Positions 9,157 through 18,985 are shown, numbered from the stretch's first letter. The stretch is DNA of 64,000 nt from Mesotoga sp. BH458_6_3_2_1 (GCF_003664995.1 NZ_JFHL01000001.1:1-64000); one strand, 5' to 3'. Numbers and translations: made by a program. Notes: a model not told the origin generated them from the sequence alone.

Positions 9157-9426
9157 TTAGTCCAGTGTAACGTAGCATCCCTTTCCCTTCATGCAGCCTC
9201 CTAGCGCGAATCCTGTTGATTTTGGATTCATTCCAGGCAGGTAGAAAACGGTTGTGAGTTCCTCAACATCCTGGCCATGTTGGAGCCAGATGCTTTCTGC
9301 CAGTTTCTTCAGGCTGTCTTCGGACTGGCTGTAATTGAAGATCCGTATTTTGACGTTTCTACGTCGCATTGCCTTTCCGAAATCCCTAATTTGAAGGATT
9401 TCGTAGCTAATCTCCTCGCTTTTCAC
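9157..9426 (-). CDS. small hypothetical protein
   Basis: Predicted cytosolic protein of 89 residues, not recognised with certainty. The GTG start at 9426 is supported by AGGGGG seven nt upstream (9433-9439). The sequence is mixed alpha/beta; its later part (EELTTVFYLPGMNPKSTGFALGGC) resembles the C-terminal half of small DUF4875-like proteins, which is only a suggestion. It contains two cysteines near the end (GGCMKGKGC). It stands apart from the upstream minus-strand cluster and is divergent from the HD-GYP gene. Confidence 0.6.
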   Translation of the reverse strand: MKSEEISYEILQIRDFGKAMRRRNVKIRIFNYSQSEDSLKKLAESIWLQHGQDVEELTTVFYLPGMNPKSTGFALGGCMKGKGCYVTLD

Positions 9427-9621
9427 TGTTTATCCCCCTAAGAATAATTACAACACGGATATTATTTTACAGCAGTTAACACCAAAAGCAAAATCTCCAA
9501 TTTAATTGTCTTTACAGTAGTAGTTCGCCAAATTACTATCAAGACATTGTTGAATCAATAGATTAAGTGATATGATTAAGTAGATATTTTGAGGGGTGGA
9601 TATAACAGAAGGAGGTTTTAA

Positions 9622-10869
9622 ATGAGAGGATTTGATGAACTCCGGTACATCAGACCTACTTTAGTCATATTCATCTTTCTAGTAACGATTCTTCTAATGA
9701 TGCTACCGTACCATGTCTTTCAGAATGAAGCTATCAGCTATACTCAGGAGATCTATTCGGGAATCTTTGAGACATCTGTCGAAAATCTGGGATCCGCTTT
9801 GTCTTTGGGATATTTCCAATGGAATGCCATGTACGATGCCGTTTTGTCGAAAGACGACTTATTCATCGAAGAGATGCTCCAGGAGATCCAAAATGAGTTT
9901 CCAGCAGTGAAGTCGGCCAGGCTAGTAAGCAGACCGCCAGAGATACCGGCTAAAGACGTCTACAAACTAGCAACCATAGAGCAGGAGGTCTATCTCTACT
10001 TCAACGTTTACGACAGTCATATGGATAATGAGATCTCAGATGCAGTAGTGATTGTTAGTATTGACAAGAATGTTCTGCTTTCGGAGATGAGTTTGGATGA
10101 TAGAATTACCTTCTCTCCGGGCGGATCGAAGAGTTTCGCCTACGGCCTGAGAACCGAAATAAAAGGATATGACCTTACTAAGTGGATGATTCTGCATTCC
10201 GTGGCGGCTGGGATAGTTGGTGTCTTGTTCATGATGGAAGCGCTGGCGCTCGGTCTGTCTAGATACTATGAGATGAGTGGTCTTCAGGAAATTATGTATT
10301 TGTGGGAGATGGAAGATTCCTACACAGCCTTTCACTCCAAAAATGTGGCAAAAATTGCTGAGTTTTTGGGCAAGAGTCTTGGATTGAGAAGAAAGAAAGT
10401 CATGGAGCTTGTGAACGGAGCAAAACTTCATGATATTGGTAAGATGGGTATTTCACCAAACATACTGAGAAAGCATGGCCCTCTCGATGAAATTGAAAAG
10501 GAGGTAATACACAATCACCCTCAACACGGTAAAGAGGTTCTTCAACATTTCAAATACCTCGAGAGATTCATTCCTTACGCCTATCTACACCACGAAAGAG
10601 AAGACGGTTCTGGCTATCCCCAGGGCCTAAAGGGAGATGAGATACCGCTCGAAGCAAAGATCTTGGCCGTAGCTGATGTGTTTGAAGCTCTCACAGCGGA
10701 TAGGCCCTACAGGACTGCTTACTCTTTTGGTCAAGCGGTGGACATGATGACAGAAATGCCTCTCGATCAAGATATAGTATCCGAACTGATAAGTATTCTT
10801 CCGGAACTCGAGAACGAGCTTTGCGGGAGGAATCCGCGTAAGTGCGGGATCATTAGAAGTCAAAGTTGA
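9622..10869 (+). CDS. membrane-bound HD-GYP phosphodiesterase
   Basis: Protein of 415 residues, likely degrading cyclic di-GMP (or another cyclic dinucleotide). A transmembrane helix at about 12-30 and a second at about 188-210 bracket an extracytoplasmic sensor domain of about 155 residues; the HD-GYP domain fills 230-400 in the cytoplasm. The motifs are intact: LHDIGK (HD at 270-271), HPQHGKEVL, HHEREDGSGYPQGLKGDEIP (from 323) and DVFEALTADRPYR. The ATG at 9622 has a strong AAGGAGG site. It stands alone with repeats and spacer around it, suggesting a self-contained environmental sensor. The ligand of the outer domain cannot be told from the sequence. Confidence 0.9.
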   Translation: MRGFDELRYIRPTLVIFIFLVTILLMMLPYHVFQNEAISYTQEIYSGIFETSVENLGSALSLGYFQWNAMYDAVLSKDDLFIEEMLQEIQNEFPAVKSARLVSRPPEIPAKDVYKLATIEQEVYLYFNVYDSHMDNEISDAVVIVSIDKNVLLSEMSLDDRITFSPGGSKSFAYGLRTEIKGYDLTKWMILHSVAAGIVGVLFMMEALALGLSRYYEMSGLQEIMYLWEMEDSYTAFHSKNVAKIAEFLGKSLGLRRKKVMELVNGAKLHDIGKMGISPNILRKHGPLDEIEKEVIHNHPQHGKEVLQHFKYLERFIPYAYLHHEREDGSGYPQGLKGDEIPLEAKILAVADVFEALTADRPYRTAYSFGQAVDMMTEMPLDQDIVSELISILPELENELCGRNPRKCGIIRSQS

Positions 10870-11058
10870 TTTTCTGGATAGCCTCATCAAACAAGTCTGT
10901 GACGCAAGCAACTCATACACTCTTCTGCTTCTGGTCGGAGCGATATGATGGGCGTTGATTTCGTTGTGCGGGTTTTCTGTCTAGAAGGCTTAGCAGATCG
11001 ACACTTTCTGAAGATTGACTCAATACAAAGGAGAAGCATAGAATAATAGACAGGGGTG

Positions 11059-11166
11059 GTGAAAATCACAGTTTCAAGCGTTATCCCGATTTTGGTCGTA
11101 GGGCTTGTTATCACGGTAATAGCCATATTCGTTCGTGGTTTTACGATAGTCATGGACAATATCTAG
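11059..11166 (+). CDS. possible small single-pass membrane protein
   Basis: A 35-codon frame starting GTG at 11059 (or the adjacent GTG at 11056) preceded by AGGGG. The product begins KITVSSVIPILVVGLV, continues as one hydrophobic helix and ends GFTIVMDNI, so it would be a short membrane-spanning peptide. No homologue is recognised. It is shorter than usual gene-calling limits and could be fortuitous. Confidence 0.35.
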   Translation: MKITVSSVIPILVVGLVITVIAIFVRGFTIVMDNI

Positions 11167-11653
11167 ATGCCGGAGCCATTCTCCAAATTTGGATTTCTTT
11201 CGCAGTGATGGACTGTAAAAAAACTTTCGATGATGCACTTTCTTGTCTCCATCGCTTCTTCATTTGAAGGAAATTGGCAGTATAGTATTGATTGTGATTT
11301 TCTGGTGAAGAACATGAGTCATACCTTCTGCAAATACATTCCTGCAGAAACAAAAGCCCATGAAGACCCGTCCCCCCATCTTACTCGAATAGTCCTCAGG
11401 ATGAGAAATAGAGTACATAGGCTCTCATTGGCAACTCTTCAGCAACAGTAAGTGAATACATCTACAGTCTATATTTCGCGAAGTCACTTCTCATTATGCA
11501 GGGAAATCTAAAACGGGTTGGTTATTTTCAGCTCAGTGCATCGCCATGAGAGCAAAAATCGGATGTTTAGTGAAAACTGCTGATCACAGCCACTGGCAAT
11601 TCTAAAAGCCTTAGAGCTAATGAAACAGTGGTCTTGGATCGCCGAAAAACTCG
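11167..11653. other. spacer, nothing identified
   Basis: About 490 bp before the tRNA terminator. Short open frames on both strands have no ribosome site or recognisable product, and no shared repeat was noticed. Confidence 0.4.
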
Positions 11654-11686
11654 CCCAAAAACAAACAAGCCTCCCAACGGGAGGCT
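11654..11686 (-). terminator. intrinsic terminator of the tRNA operon
   Basis: Read on the minus strand, AGCCTCCC and GGGAGGCT (8 bp, short GTT loop, 11668-11686) are followed by a T-rich tract (A-rich on the plus strand, 11654-11667). It lies 50 bp past the last tRNA and is the natural end of that transcript. Confidence 0.85.
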
Positions 11687-11735
11687 AGATTCATTGATCT
11701 GAGCGCTTCATACACGCACGTAGGCCCTAAATGCT

Positions 11736-11812
11736 TGGTGGCGGCGGTCAGAATCGAACTGACGACTCTGCGGGTATGAACCGCATGCTCTAGCCAGCTG
11801 AGCTACACCGCC
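11736..11812 (-). tRNA. tRNA-Met (anticodon CAT), probably elongator
   Basis: A 77-nt cloverleaf including encoded CCA (11736-11738). It starts GGCGGTGTAGCTCAGCTGG, has anticodon CAT at 11776-11778 within the stem TGCGG/CCGCA, and a normal T-arm with TTCGATT. The acceptor stem contains one G-U pair. A tRNA-Ile2 with lysidine-modified CAT cannot be excluded by eye, but the body resembles elongator Met. Third gene of the operon. Confidence 0.85.
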
Positions 11813-11819
11813 TAATAAA

Positions 11820-11896
<77 letters not shown>

Positions 11897-11953
11897 CCGG
11901 GTATCTATTATTCTTAATATTTCTATATGAATGACCTGCTTTTTCTGCTTCCA

Positions 11954-12042
11954 TGGTGCCGGGGATGGGAATCGAACCCACACGGAGCCCTCGCTCCAAC
12001 GGATTTTAAGTCCGTTGCGTCTGCCAGTTCCGCCACCCCGGC
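11954..12042 (-). tRNA. tRNA-Leu (TAA)
   Basis: An 89-nt class II tRNA with encoded CCA (11954-11956), long variable arm (GGAGCGAGGGCTCC region) and anticodon TAA at 12006-12008 in loop CTTAAAA. The body begins GCCGGGGTGGCGGAACTGG. It is the first gene of the three-tRNA transcript. Confidence 0.95.
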
Positions 12043-12053
12043 AACCGTAAACT

Positions 12054-12082
12054 ATGATAACACCAGTGCAATTCCTTGTCAA
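12054..12082 (-). promoter_or_regulatory. sigma-70-type promoter of the tRNA operon
   Basis: On the minus strand TTGACA (12077-12082) and TATCAT (12054-12059) are separated by exactly 17 bp, with the first tRNA starting 12 bp after the -10 box. It is the clearest promoter in the window and sits between the beta-CASP stop codon and tRNA-Leu. Confidence 0.9.
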
Positions 12083-12088
12083 CCGGAG

Positions 12089-13420
12089 TTAAAGCTCGAC
12101 TGTCTGAAGATTCGATGGTATCTGAATCTCGAACTCATACTGCAGTTCTTCGGCGAGGTTTTCAAGTGCTCCCTCGTCACCGTGAACATAGATAAGTTTC
12201 TCTGGTTGGAGCTTTCTGGGGAGATCAAGCAGTTCCTGGTAATCGGCATGGCCCGAGAAATTGAAGATATCTATATTCTTTGTCCCAATTTCTACGATTT
12301 CTTCTCCCAGAGCGATTTTATCATCACCATTCTTGATTGATTGAAGCACTCTATAGCCATCTGATTCTGGACTCTGATAACCCATGAAGAAGATGCCATC
12401 CTTGCTGTTGGGGAGCATCTGCTTCGCGAAGATGTAAGAGAGCGTTTCTTCGACGAGCATTCCAGCTGAAAAGACCAGGAGAGCCGGATCTTTCGAGAAG
12501 AGGAGCCTCTCGATACTCTTGGGTGCTACCGTAACATTTTTCTGGAAGTTCTGCATGAACCACTTTCTGTCTTTATCGCTTATTCGTTCGTAATTGCTCA
12601 TGTAGAGATTGCTCAGAGAGGCAACCATACCATTTGTATATATTGGAACGGAGGGGATCTTGTTCTTCTGCATTAGCCTGAGGAGCATGTATATTGTCTC
12701 CTGTCCTCTTCCAAGAGCAAATACCGGTAGCAAAACCCGTCCGCCATTCTCTAGAACACGTTTCACCGATTTGCTTAGACGCTCTATTTCGCTGTATCTT
12801 GTATGTAGTTGGTTTTCCTTAGCCCCATATGTTCCCTCGGATATAAGCGTTTCAACCTTTTTGGGAAGCTGAGCCGGCGGAATTGTGAGCTGCTGCGAAA
12901 GCGAAATATCTCCTGAGTAGAGGATTCGTCGTCCTTTGTGCTCCAGGTAAATTGAAGCTGCGCCCATCACATGTCCCGCCGGATAGAGCGCCACATCCAC
13001 TACGTCGTCTATTGAATATCTCTGGAAGTACTCCATGGGATATATTCTTCTTTTCAGCTCATTGACCTCGCCGTGATTGTAGAGTATCGGCTCTACACCG
13101 TCCTTAGCGTTTTTCTTCTTCATTACCTCAACGGAGTTCTGAAGTATTCTAAGTGACAGACCCTTGTTTTCTTGAGCCATCAGGATGGGGGCATTTGGCC
13201 ATCTTTGAGATATGTATGGCAAAGAAGAGAGATGGTCATAGTGAGAGTGGGAGATCATTATCACATCTAGATCGTCTATTTTGTCAATTTCCGGTAGCGA
13301 CTCAAAACCTTCCTTTACTGGGTGTCTTCCTGCATCGATTAAAATATTCTTTCCGTCCAGACTAAGGAGATAGGAGTTTGCGCCTATCTCGCGGCCGCCA
13401 CCAAGCGGCGTTAGTGTCAT
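12089..13420 (-). CDS. beta-CASP metallo-hydrolase (RNA-processing type)
   Basis: Cytosolic zinc-dependent hydrolase of 443 residues, by family likely a ribonuclease related to archaeal/bacterial CPSF-like proteins. The MBL core shows HSHYDH, a later single His in PAGHVMGA, and YSGD. The beta-CASP cap carries the motif A acidic residue (SEGTYG), ALGRGQE, GHAD (motif B, FSGHADYQELL) and YVHGDE (motif C). No KH or RNase J C-terminal domain is seen, so a short YSH1-like class is more likely than RNase J. The ATG at 13420 has AAGGAGG upstream. The stop codon falls only a few bp before the -35 box of the tRNA promoter. Confidence 0.88.
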   Translation of the reverse strand: MTLTPLGGGREIGANSYLLSLDGKNILIDAGRHPVKEGFESLPEIDKIDDLDVIMISHSHYDHLSSLPYISQRWPNAPILMAQENKGLSLRILQNSVEVMKKKNAKDGVEPILYNHGEVNELKRRIYPMEYFQRYSIDDVVDVALYPAGHVMGAASIYLEHKGRRILYSGDISLSQQLTIPPAQLPKKVETLISEGTYGAKENQLHTRYSEIERLSKSVKRVLENGGRVLLPVFALGRGQETIYMLLRLMQKNKIPSVPIYTNGMVASLSNLYMSNYERISDKDRKWFMQNFQKNVTVAPKSIERLLFSKDPALLVFSAGMLVEETLSYIFAKQMLPNSKDGIFFMGYQSPESDGYRVLQSIKNGDDKIALGEEIVEIGTKNIDIFNFSGHADYQELLDLPRKLQPEKLIYVHGDEGALENLAEELQYEFEIQIPSNLQTVEL

Positions 13421-13517
13421 CAAATTTCCTCCTTCTTATTACAATTCTAACAAAAACAAGGAGAATTAACTTGAACTGTCTTCTGATACAATTGCTTTGT
13501 CGAAAAGGGGTGATTTC

Positions 13518-14906
13518 ATGGAACAAGACTGGACAATAATACTCGACTTCGCTTACCTTTCCATCCTGATAGGTGTAGCTTCTGTTCTGAAGAGAATCAT
13601 CACTCCCCTCAGCAAGGTTCTTATTCCAAATGCCGTTATTGCCGGATTTCTTGGAATACTTTTCGGTCCGGAGGTTCTGAAGATAATTCCCTTCTCATAC
13701 GATAGACTTGGAAACCTTGTCTATCACTTGATGGCAATAGGTTTCATTGCAATTGCGCTTAAGAGAACGAGGCGCTCGACTACAAAATCGTCTGTCAATA
13801 CCGGGTTCCTTATAAGCATGTCATACGCTCTTCAGGGTCTCGTGGGGTTTGTCGTTGGTATCGCACTTGTGGGATTGTTCTTCAAAGATCTCTTTCCACC
13901 TTTCGGCCTTCTCTTGGCGCTCGGATTTGCTCAGGGTCCCGGTCAGGCCTATTCGCTGGGCAGCCAGTGGGAAGCGTTGGGCTTTACCGGAGGGGGTGCC
14001 GTGGGCCTTAGTGTTTCAACATTAGGCTTTCTCTGGGCGGCCTTTGGCGGAATAGTGATGTTGAACACAATGGTGTATAGAAAGCGACAGATCGGTATCC
14101 AGATCGAGAAACCGACCGTCAGGAAGAGAATCGAGGCGACTATCAGGGACTTCGAATTCTCGGATATAGACGGCTTCACGATTCAGATTTTGGCAGTTGG
14201 AATTGTTTATCTTGTCACTTACCTTTTTCTGAAGTGGTTCACGGGTCTGATTGGAGGGCTCGGAACCTTTGGCGAAACCTTTGCCCAAGTTTTGTGGGGC
14301 TTCCACTTTGTGATTGGTGTTCTCTTTGCAATGGGTTTCAGAGTGATTTATGAGAAGATCAGAAAATCGGAAAAGTATAAAACGGAATACATGAACGACT
14401 TCCTTCTTCAGCGTATTGGCGGGGGTGTGTTTGACTTCATGGTTGCCGCATCTATCGCGGGTATTTCGTTCTCGGTTATCCAGGAGTATATCTGGCCGGT
14501 AATAATTCTCACCTCCGTAGGAGGACTATTCATAGCGGGATATACTATTTGGTTTGGGAAGAGGATTTACGAGAAGGCCCCGCTGGAACACATAGTTACC
14601 TTCTTTGGCATGCACACAGGAACGCTTTCTACGGGTATGGCATTGCTCAGAGAAGTAGATCCAACCTTTGAGACCGGAACTGCCGAGGACATGGTTTTCG
14701 GAAGTGGCCTGGCATTATTCCTTGGCATTCCAATGCTCATACTGCTGAACATTCCGATTCTTGGTTACAGAACAGGCCAGCCAATATACTATCTTTACTT
14801 CATACTGGGTCTGGCTGTGTATATCGGAGCAATGTATTTCTTCTGGTTCAGAAAGGCAAAGATAAGAAGCAGAGAAAAGAAGAGTCAGAGCGTAAATAGC
14901 CGCTGA
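13518..14906 (+). CDS. GltS/ESS-family sodium:glutamate-type symporter
   Basis: Integral membrane protein of 462 residues with about 12 hydrophobic helices. The pattern LIPNAVIAGFLGILFGPEVL near the N-terminus, the Gly-rich FAQGPGQAYSLG and AVGLSVSTLGFLW in the first half and FGMHTGTLSTGMALLREVDP in the second half match the inverted-repeat pore segments of the ESS family. Function is inferred as sodium-coupled uptake of glutamate or a related anion. The ATG at 13518 follows AAGGGGTGA; an upstream TTG at 13497 is less likely. The gene is divergent from the beta-CASP gene. The charged tail (KAKIRSREKK) is cytoplasmic by the positive-inside rule. Confidence 0.85.
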   Translation: MEQDWTIILDFAYLSILIGVASVLKRIITPLSKVLIPNAVIAGFLGILFGPEVLKIIPFSYDRLGNLVYHLMAIGFIAIALKRTRRSTTKSSVNTGFLISMSYALQGLVGFVVGIALVGLFFKDLFPPFGLLLALGFAQGPGQAYSLGSQWEALGFTGGGAVGLSVSTLGFLWAAFGGIVMLNTMVYRKRQIGIQIEKPTVRKRIEATIRDFEFSDIDGFTIQILAVGIVYLVTYLFLKWFTGLIGGLGTFGETFAQVLWGFHFVIGVLFAMGFRVIYEKIRKSEKYKTEYMNDFLLQRIGGGVFDFMVAASIAGISFSVIQEYIWPVIILTSVGGLFIAGYTIWFGKRIYEKAPLEHIVTFFGMHTGTLSTGMALLREVDPTFETGTAEDMVFGSGLALFLGIPMLILLNIPILGYRTGQPIYYLYFILGLAVYIGAMYFFWFRKAKIRSREKKSQSVNSR

Positions 14907-15991
14907 GAAAAGCCATTATCCGTCACAGGTCCGCCGTCCTCCGACAAAAGCGGAAAGAGTGGGTTATGGGAGCGAGTTTCAAAGAACGGGTTATCAAAAC
15001 CGGATCCCGAAACAAGTTCGGAATGACATTCCTTTACGTTATTCTGGCATACTTCTGGCCAAAATTTGGTTCGTTAAACTATTGAAGAGGATGATCTCTA
15101 TCCTTAGGAAGATTGATCCTTAATAGCGGGCGTGCCGCCGCACGCCCCTACATCCGTTTGGATCGAATCTATTCGCACATGCAACTCACAACTGGAACTT
15201 GCAACCGTTCTTTTCTGAGAACGGAGAACCTTTCAACGGTCAACCAGTTTCTCTTGCTCTTACGAACCCGCTACCTGCTACCACTTGCCACGGTTTCTCA
15301 AAAGCCCAGATCCCGGATCAAGTCCGGGATGACAGTGTTAGGTGGTTGTGAATATGTCACATCCCGTCATCTGAACTTGATTCACCATCTCTCTCTTTCT
15401 TTTCGGAGAACGGAAAACTGTTCAACGGATAACGAGTTCTCCTGCTCTTACGAACCCGCTACCTGCTACCACCTGCCACGGTTTCTCAAGAGCCCAGATC
15501 CCGGTTCGAGTCCTGGATCACAATGTCAGATGATTCTGCGATTCCTTTATGGGGGCGAACGGCTGCTTTTTCGCCCAAGAAGGGAACCAACAACGTGGCA
15601 CTATGCGTTTCATGACAAGCTCTACAGGATGAAAGTGTTTGGTGCTTCTTGAAATATCACGTCCCGTCTGAACTCCATTTGGCAACTTGATAATCGAAAA
15701 GACAAAAAAACTGTACAATTCGAAATCCATCGGGTATAAAGAAACAGAATCTGTTTTGAGCCTTGATTTGGTAACCCTGAATAGGAGAATCAAAGGGTAG
15801 GCCTTTGAGAAAAGGCTACTAGGGGTGACTGTCCGCTAAAGCAACCATACCCACCGATGATCTTTGACGGCAAAGTGTTCTATGTCAGTAGCGGTCGTCT
15901 TCTGTAGCTACACACGTTAACCTTGCGAACGTCTGAAGACACACCTTGAATTGTCAGAAGTTGCAGCTCTTCTTTGGTTATTAAGAAGATC
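14907..15991. repeat. repeat-rich spacer with a solo RAYT tail unit
   Basis: No gene is called. At 15068 a unit begins with the last codons of the RAYT gene (GGTTCGTTAAAC, then an EEDDLYP-like frame). It reaches a right-end hairpin at 15128-15151 (GGGCGTGC-CGCC-GCACGCCC then CTAC) and continues through the common 250-bp tail to a CCCGGATCAAGTCCGGG hairpin at 15310-15330. A second, worn tail copy (15385-15520) ends in a mismatched version of that hairpin (15498-15518). A degenerate REP lies at 15549-15575. From 15650 to 15991 nothing recognisable was found. Confidence 0.75.
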
Positions 15992-17017
15992 TCATTTCTT
16001 CAAAGAGCTTTCACGGATATTTAGTTCCACGTCGATGATGATTTTTCGTAGAGGAAAGTCCGGGTTTGCAAGTCTTTCGAGAAGAGTCTGGAGAGCCAAT
16101 TCTCCCCAGTTGAACTTGCTGTAATTCACAGAGGAAAGAGAAGGGTAGACCATCATTGAGAATTCAAGGTCGTCATAGCCAACAATTCCAACATCTTCGG
16201 GAATTCGGATTTTCTTTTCGTGTAAAGCTTTTATCGCTCCATAGGCAAGGAGATCGTTGAAGCAGACAAGCCCATCGAATTTCTTGCCGGACTCAATTGC
16301 TTCCTTAATTGCCGCATAGCCTTCATAGATTCTGTGCTGTTTTTCCAGATTGGCGTTGATCAAGTGATTCTCTTCTTTATATTCTATTCCGTTATCCATT
16401 ATTGCTTTCTTATAGCCTTCGAAACGTCTTCCGTAATAACCGGTCTTGTACAGGAAGTTATCCAGAAATAGTATCTCTCTTCTTCCCGTTTCTATCAGGT
16501 GGTTCGTGGCCATGTACATTCCTTTGAACTCTTCTGTGTAGACACAGTCTATTATTCCTTCTTCTTTGCTCCAGCCAATAAGGACTCCGTTTCTTGTAAT
16601 TCCGTACTTCTGATACTTCCTTATCTCTTCCTGAAGCGGGAAGATCACGAGGCCGTCAACTCTATACTGAATCAAGGTCTTTATGGCTTGCTCTTCTCTC
16701 TCCTGTTCTCCTTCAGAGTTCATTCGTATCAGTTTGTAGCCTTGAGTGAAGGCTTCGCTCTCGAGACCTGCCATGAATTCTGCGAAGAAGGGATTAGAGC
16801 TGTCGGACAGAACAACACCAATTGTGTTGCTCTTGTTTCTCTTCAGTTGCGAAGCCGAGAAGTTCTTAATGTAACCCATCTCCTCTGCTGCTTCCTGAAC
16901 GACTTTCTTTGTTCTTGCGCTAATATCCGGATGATTGCGCAACGCTTTGGAAACCGTTGTTATTGCGAGACCGGTTTTCTCGGAAATATCTTTCAGAGTA
17001 GCGTACTTTCTTGCCAC
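15992..17017 (-). CDS. LacI-family transcriptional regulator
   Basis: DNA-binding repressor of 341 residues. An N-terminal HTH (ATLKDISEKTGLAITTVSKALRNHPDISA) is followed by the hinge and a periplasmic-binding-protein-like effector domain (IGVVLSDSSNPFF; YRVDGLVIFP; GLVCFNDLLAYGAIKAL; EDVGIVGYDDLEFS). The GTG start at 17017 has GGGTGAG upstream. It lies 178 bp downstream of the ribose-type permease gene on the same strand and most likely controls that ABC operon. The sugar is unknown. The C-terminus ends soon after the last effector-domain strand, the usual length. Confidence 0.92.
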   Translation of the reverse strand: MARKYATLKDISEKTGLAITTVSKALRNHPDISARTKKVVQEAAEEMGYIKNFSASQLKRNKSNTIGVVLSDSSNPFFAEFMAGLESEAFTQGYKLIRMNSEGEQEREEQAIKTLIQYRVDGLVIFPLQEEIRKYQKYGITRNGVLIGWSKEEGIIDCVYTEEFKGMYMATNHLIETGRREILFLDNFLYKTGYYGRRFEGYKKAIMDNGIEYKEENHLINANLEKQHRIYEGYAAIKEAIESGKKFDGLVCFNDLLAYGAIKALHEKKIRIPEDVGIVGYDDLEFSMMVYPSLSSVNYSKFNWGELALQTLLERLANPDFPLRKIIIDVELNIRESSLKK

Positions 17018-17195
17018 CTCTCACCCTTCCCTCTAGCGAGTTTCATGGAGGATTGCTTCCATTTGTCAAGACTATTCTATATCATACTTTTTATATGCGC
17101 TCTAGATAAATTTCCCCGTGATTACAGGAATTCTCAGAAGTCTTCGATACTTCTAGTCCTTTGAAGGCGCTCCGAGATCACTGGTCATCGGTTGA

Positions 17196-18167
17196 CTACT
17201 TCCTCTTTCTAATAAGAGTATGGACGACCACGGCGGAAATGATCAGGAGACCTATTATGAAACGTGTCCAGAAACCTTTGAGACCTGCAGCGACTATTCC
17301 TGCCTCGAGGGCTCCGATCATGAAAGCTCCAAGGAAGGTGCCGAATATGCTGGCCTCTCCGCCGAACATCGAAGTGCCTCCCACGAAAACCGCAGCCATG
17401 ACCATCATTAGGTAACCTTCCCCCATGGTGGGCCACCATGTTCCCATTCTGTACAGATCGAAAATCCCGGCCATTGCCGCCAAAGCGCCCATAAGCGAGA
17501 AGGCTCCGATCTTTACCCAGTCGACATTTACACCCATCATCCTTGCAGCTTCAACGTTATCGCCGACAAAGAGTACGTGTTCGCCGAACTTGTGCCTAAA
17601 TAGCAAAAAGAAGAGAAAGACTGCAATACCTAAGAACCAAAGCGATTGAAGGGGAACGTTGCCGATTTTGCCCACAAGAAATTGATGAGAAAGTGAACCT
17701 CTTACTCTCACAATTATGGCCGTTCCGTTTGAGAGCAAATTGCTCAGCCCTCTTATAAGGAATTGCATTCCCAGAGTAACAACGATTGATGGGACACCGA
17801 CTTTAGCAATAATCAGTCCATTTACGATTCCAACCAGTATCCCCGATCCTATACAGGCGAGAATGGCGAAAAAGAAGTTCCCTGTGCTGGCATAGACACT
17901 CGCAAATAGGAATCCTGATAATGCCATGACAGACGGGAAAGAAAGGTCGATCTCACCTAGAGCAAGAATGAAAGTGAGACCAAGGGCCATTATTCCAATT
18001 GTGGGGACGGAAGCTAGAAATGAAAAGTAGATGTCTGCTCTCAGGAATACGGAAGGGCTGGTGATAATAAAGAAAAGGACAACCAGGCTGACCATTATGA
18101 CAAGTCCAAATTGAGATCTGTATTTATAGAAAAGGCTTTGCTCTGTTCTCTCATTAGCTTTGGTCAT
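17196..18167 (-). CDS. sugar ABC transporter permease, RbsC type
   Basis: Membrane protein of 323 residues with 8-10 hydrophobic helices, of the branched-chain/ribose permease family (BPD_transp_2). Recognisable blocks are GLTFILALGEIDLSFPSVMALSG, GVPSIVVTLGMQFLIRGLSNLL, the EAA-like region near AARMMGVNVDWVKI, and AVFVGGTSMFGGEASIFGT. The ATG at 18167 is preceded by AGGGGG. It is the third gene of the operon, 19 bp after the ATPase gene, and forms the import channel for the same substrate as the upstream binding protein. Confidence 0.92.
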   Translation of the reverse strand: MTKANERTEQSLFYKYRSQFGLVIMVSLVVLFFIITSPSVFLRADIYFSFLASVPTIGIMALGLTFILALGEIDLSFPSVMALSGFLFASVYASTGNFFFAILACIGSGILVGIVNGLIIAKVGVPSIVVTLGMQFLIRGLSNLLSNGTAIIVRVRGSLSHQFLVGKIGNVPLQSLWFLGIAVFLFFLLFRHKFGEHVLFVGDNVEAARMMGVNVDWVKIGAFSLMGALAAMAGIFDLYRMGTWWPTMGEGYLMMVMAAVFVGGTSMFGGEASIFGTFLGAFMIGALEAGIVAAGLKGFWTRFIIGLLIISAVVVHTLIRKRK

Positions 18168-18186
18168 GAAAACAACCCCCTGTAGC

Positions 18187-18948
18187 CTACTTGATTTTCG
18201 ACTTGGTGAATTCGATTAGCTCTTCGTTGAGCTTCTCCAGCGAGATGTCTCTTCTGTAGTATTCACAAACGACTTCACCTCTATCTATGACGACGAATCT
18301 ATCGGATACAGGGTAGACGTTTGCGATATTGTGTGAGATATAAACACACGACTTGCCTCTCTCTTTCACTGCCAGGATGAAGTTGAGCACCTTTTTGACT
18401 TCCTGAAGCGACAGTGCCATTGTTGGCTCGTCAAGTATTACCAAGTCCGAGTCAAAATACATCGCTCTCGAAATGGCAACACCCTGTCGCTCTCCGCCGG
18501 AAAGCGTTCTTATGTATGATTCTGCTCCAGCCCCGATTCCTCTAAATCTCATCATCTCTCTCATTATCTTGTTAGTTTCTTTGATTTCTTCCTTAACTCT
18601 TATGAAGCCGAGTCTGTTGGTTATCTGCCGTCCCAGAAAGATGTTTCTCCAGAGCTGCTGTTTCTCTCCAAGAGCCTTTTCCTGATAGACGGTCTCGATT
18701 CCGAATCTATGCGCTAATTTCACACAGTGATGCCTGGGATGAATCTTCTTACCCTTTATGTACATTTCACCCGAGTCAAAGGTATGGACTCCCGAAATAA
18801 TCTTAATCAATGTTGACTTGCCAGCCCCATTGTCACCGAGGACACCTACCACTTCGTTGGGGCCGACGTGAAAGTCTATTCCCCTCAAAGCCTGAACCCC
18901 ACCGAAGGATTTATGAATGTTTTTCATTTCAATAATGTTCTCGCTCAA
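18187..18948 (-). CDS. sugar ABC transporter ATPase, single-domain (FrcA-like)
   Basis: ATP-hydrolysing subunit of 253 residues for the ribose-type importer. It shows Walker A GDNGAGKST, signature LSGGERQG, Walker B LVILDEPTMALS and the H-loop YISHNI. Only one nucleotide-binding domain is present, unlike RbsA with two, so it works as a homodimer like FrcA. The TTG at 18948 (product begins SENIIEMKN) is chosen because GGAGGAGG lies just upstream; the open frame runs further up to 19002 without ribosome site. A stem-loop separates it from the binding-protein gene. Confidence 0.9.
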   Translation of the reverse strand: MSENIIEMKNIHKSFGGVQALRGIDFHVGPNEVVGVLGDNGAGKSTLIKIISGVHTFDSGEMYIKGKKIHPRHHCVKLAHRFGIETVYQEKALGEKQQLWRNIFLGRQITNRLGFIRVKEEIKETNKIMREMMRFRGIGAGAESYIRTLSGGERQGVAISRAMYFDSDLVILDEPTMALSLQEVKKVLNFILAVKERGKSCVYISHNIANVYPVSDRFVVIDRGEVVCEYYRRDISLEKLNEELIEFTKSKIK

Positions 18949-18985
18949 GGGACCTCCTCCTTCTTTAAACTGAAAATGCCAACAA

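Noticed and set aside
15113-15652. 179-codon frame in the repeat region
   Set aside because: It begins in the right-end hairpin and translates tail repeats; similar frames appear in every copy (starting RLILNSGRAAARPYIRLDR), so it reflects repeat copies rather than selection on a protein.
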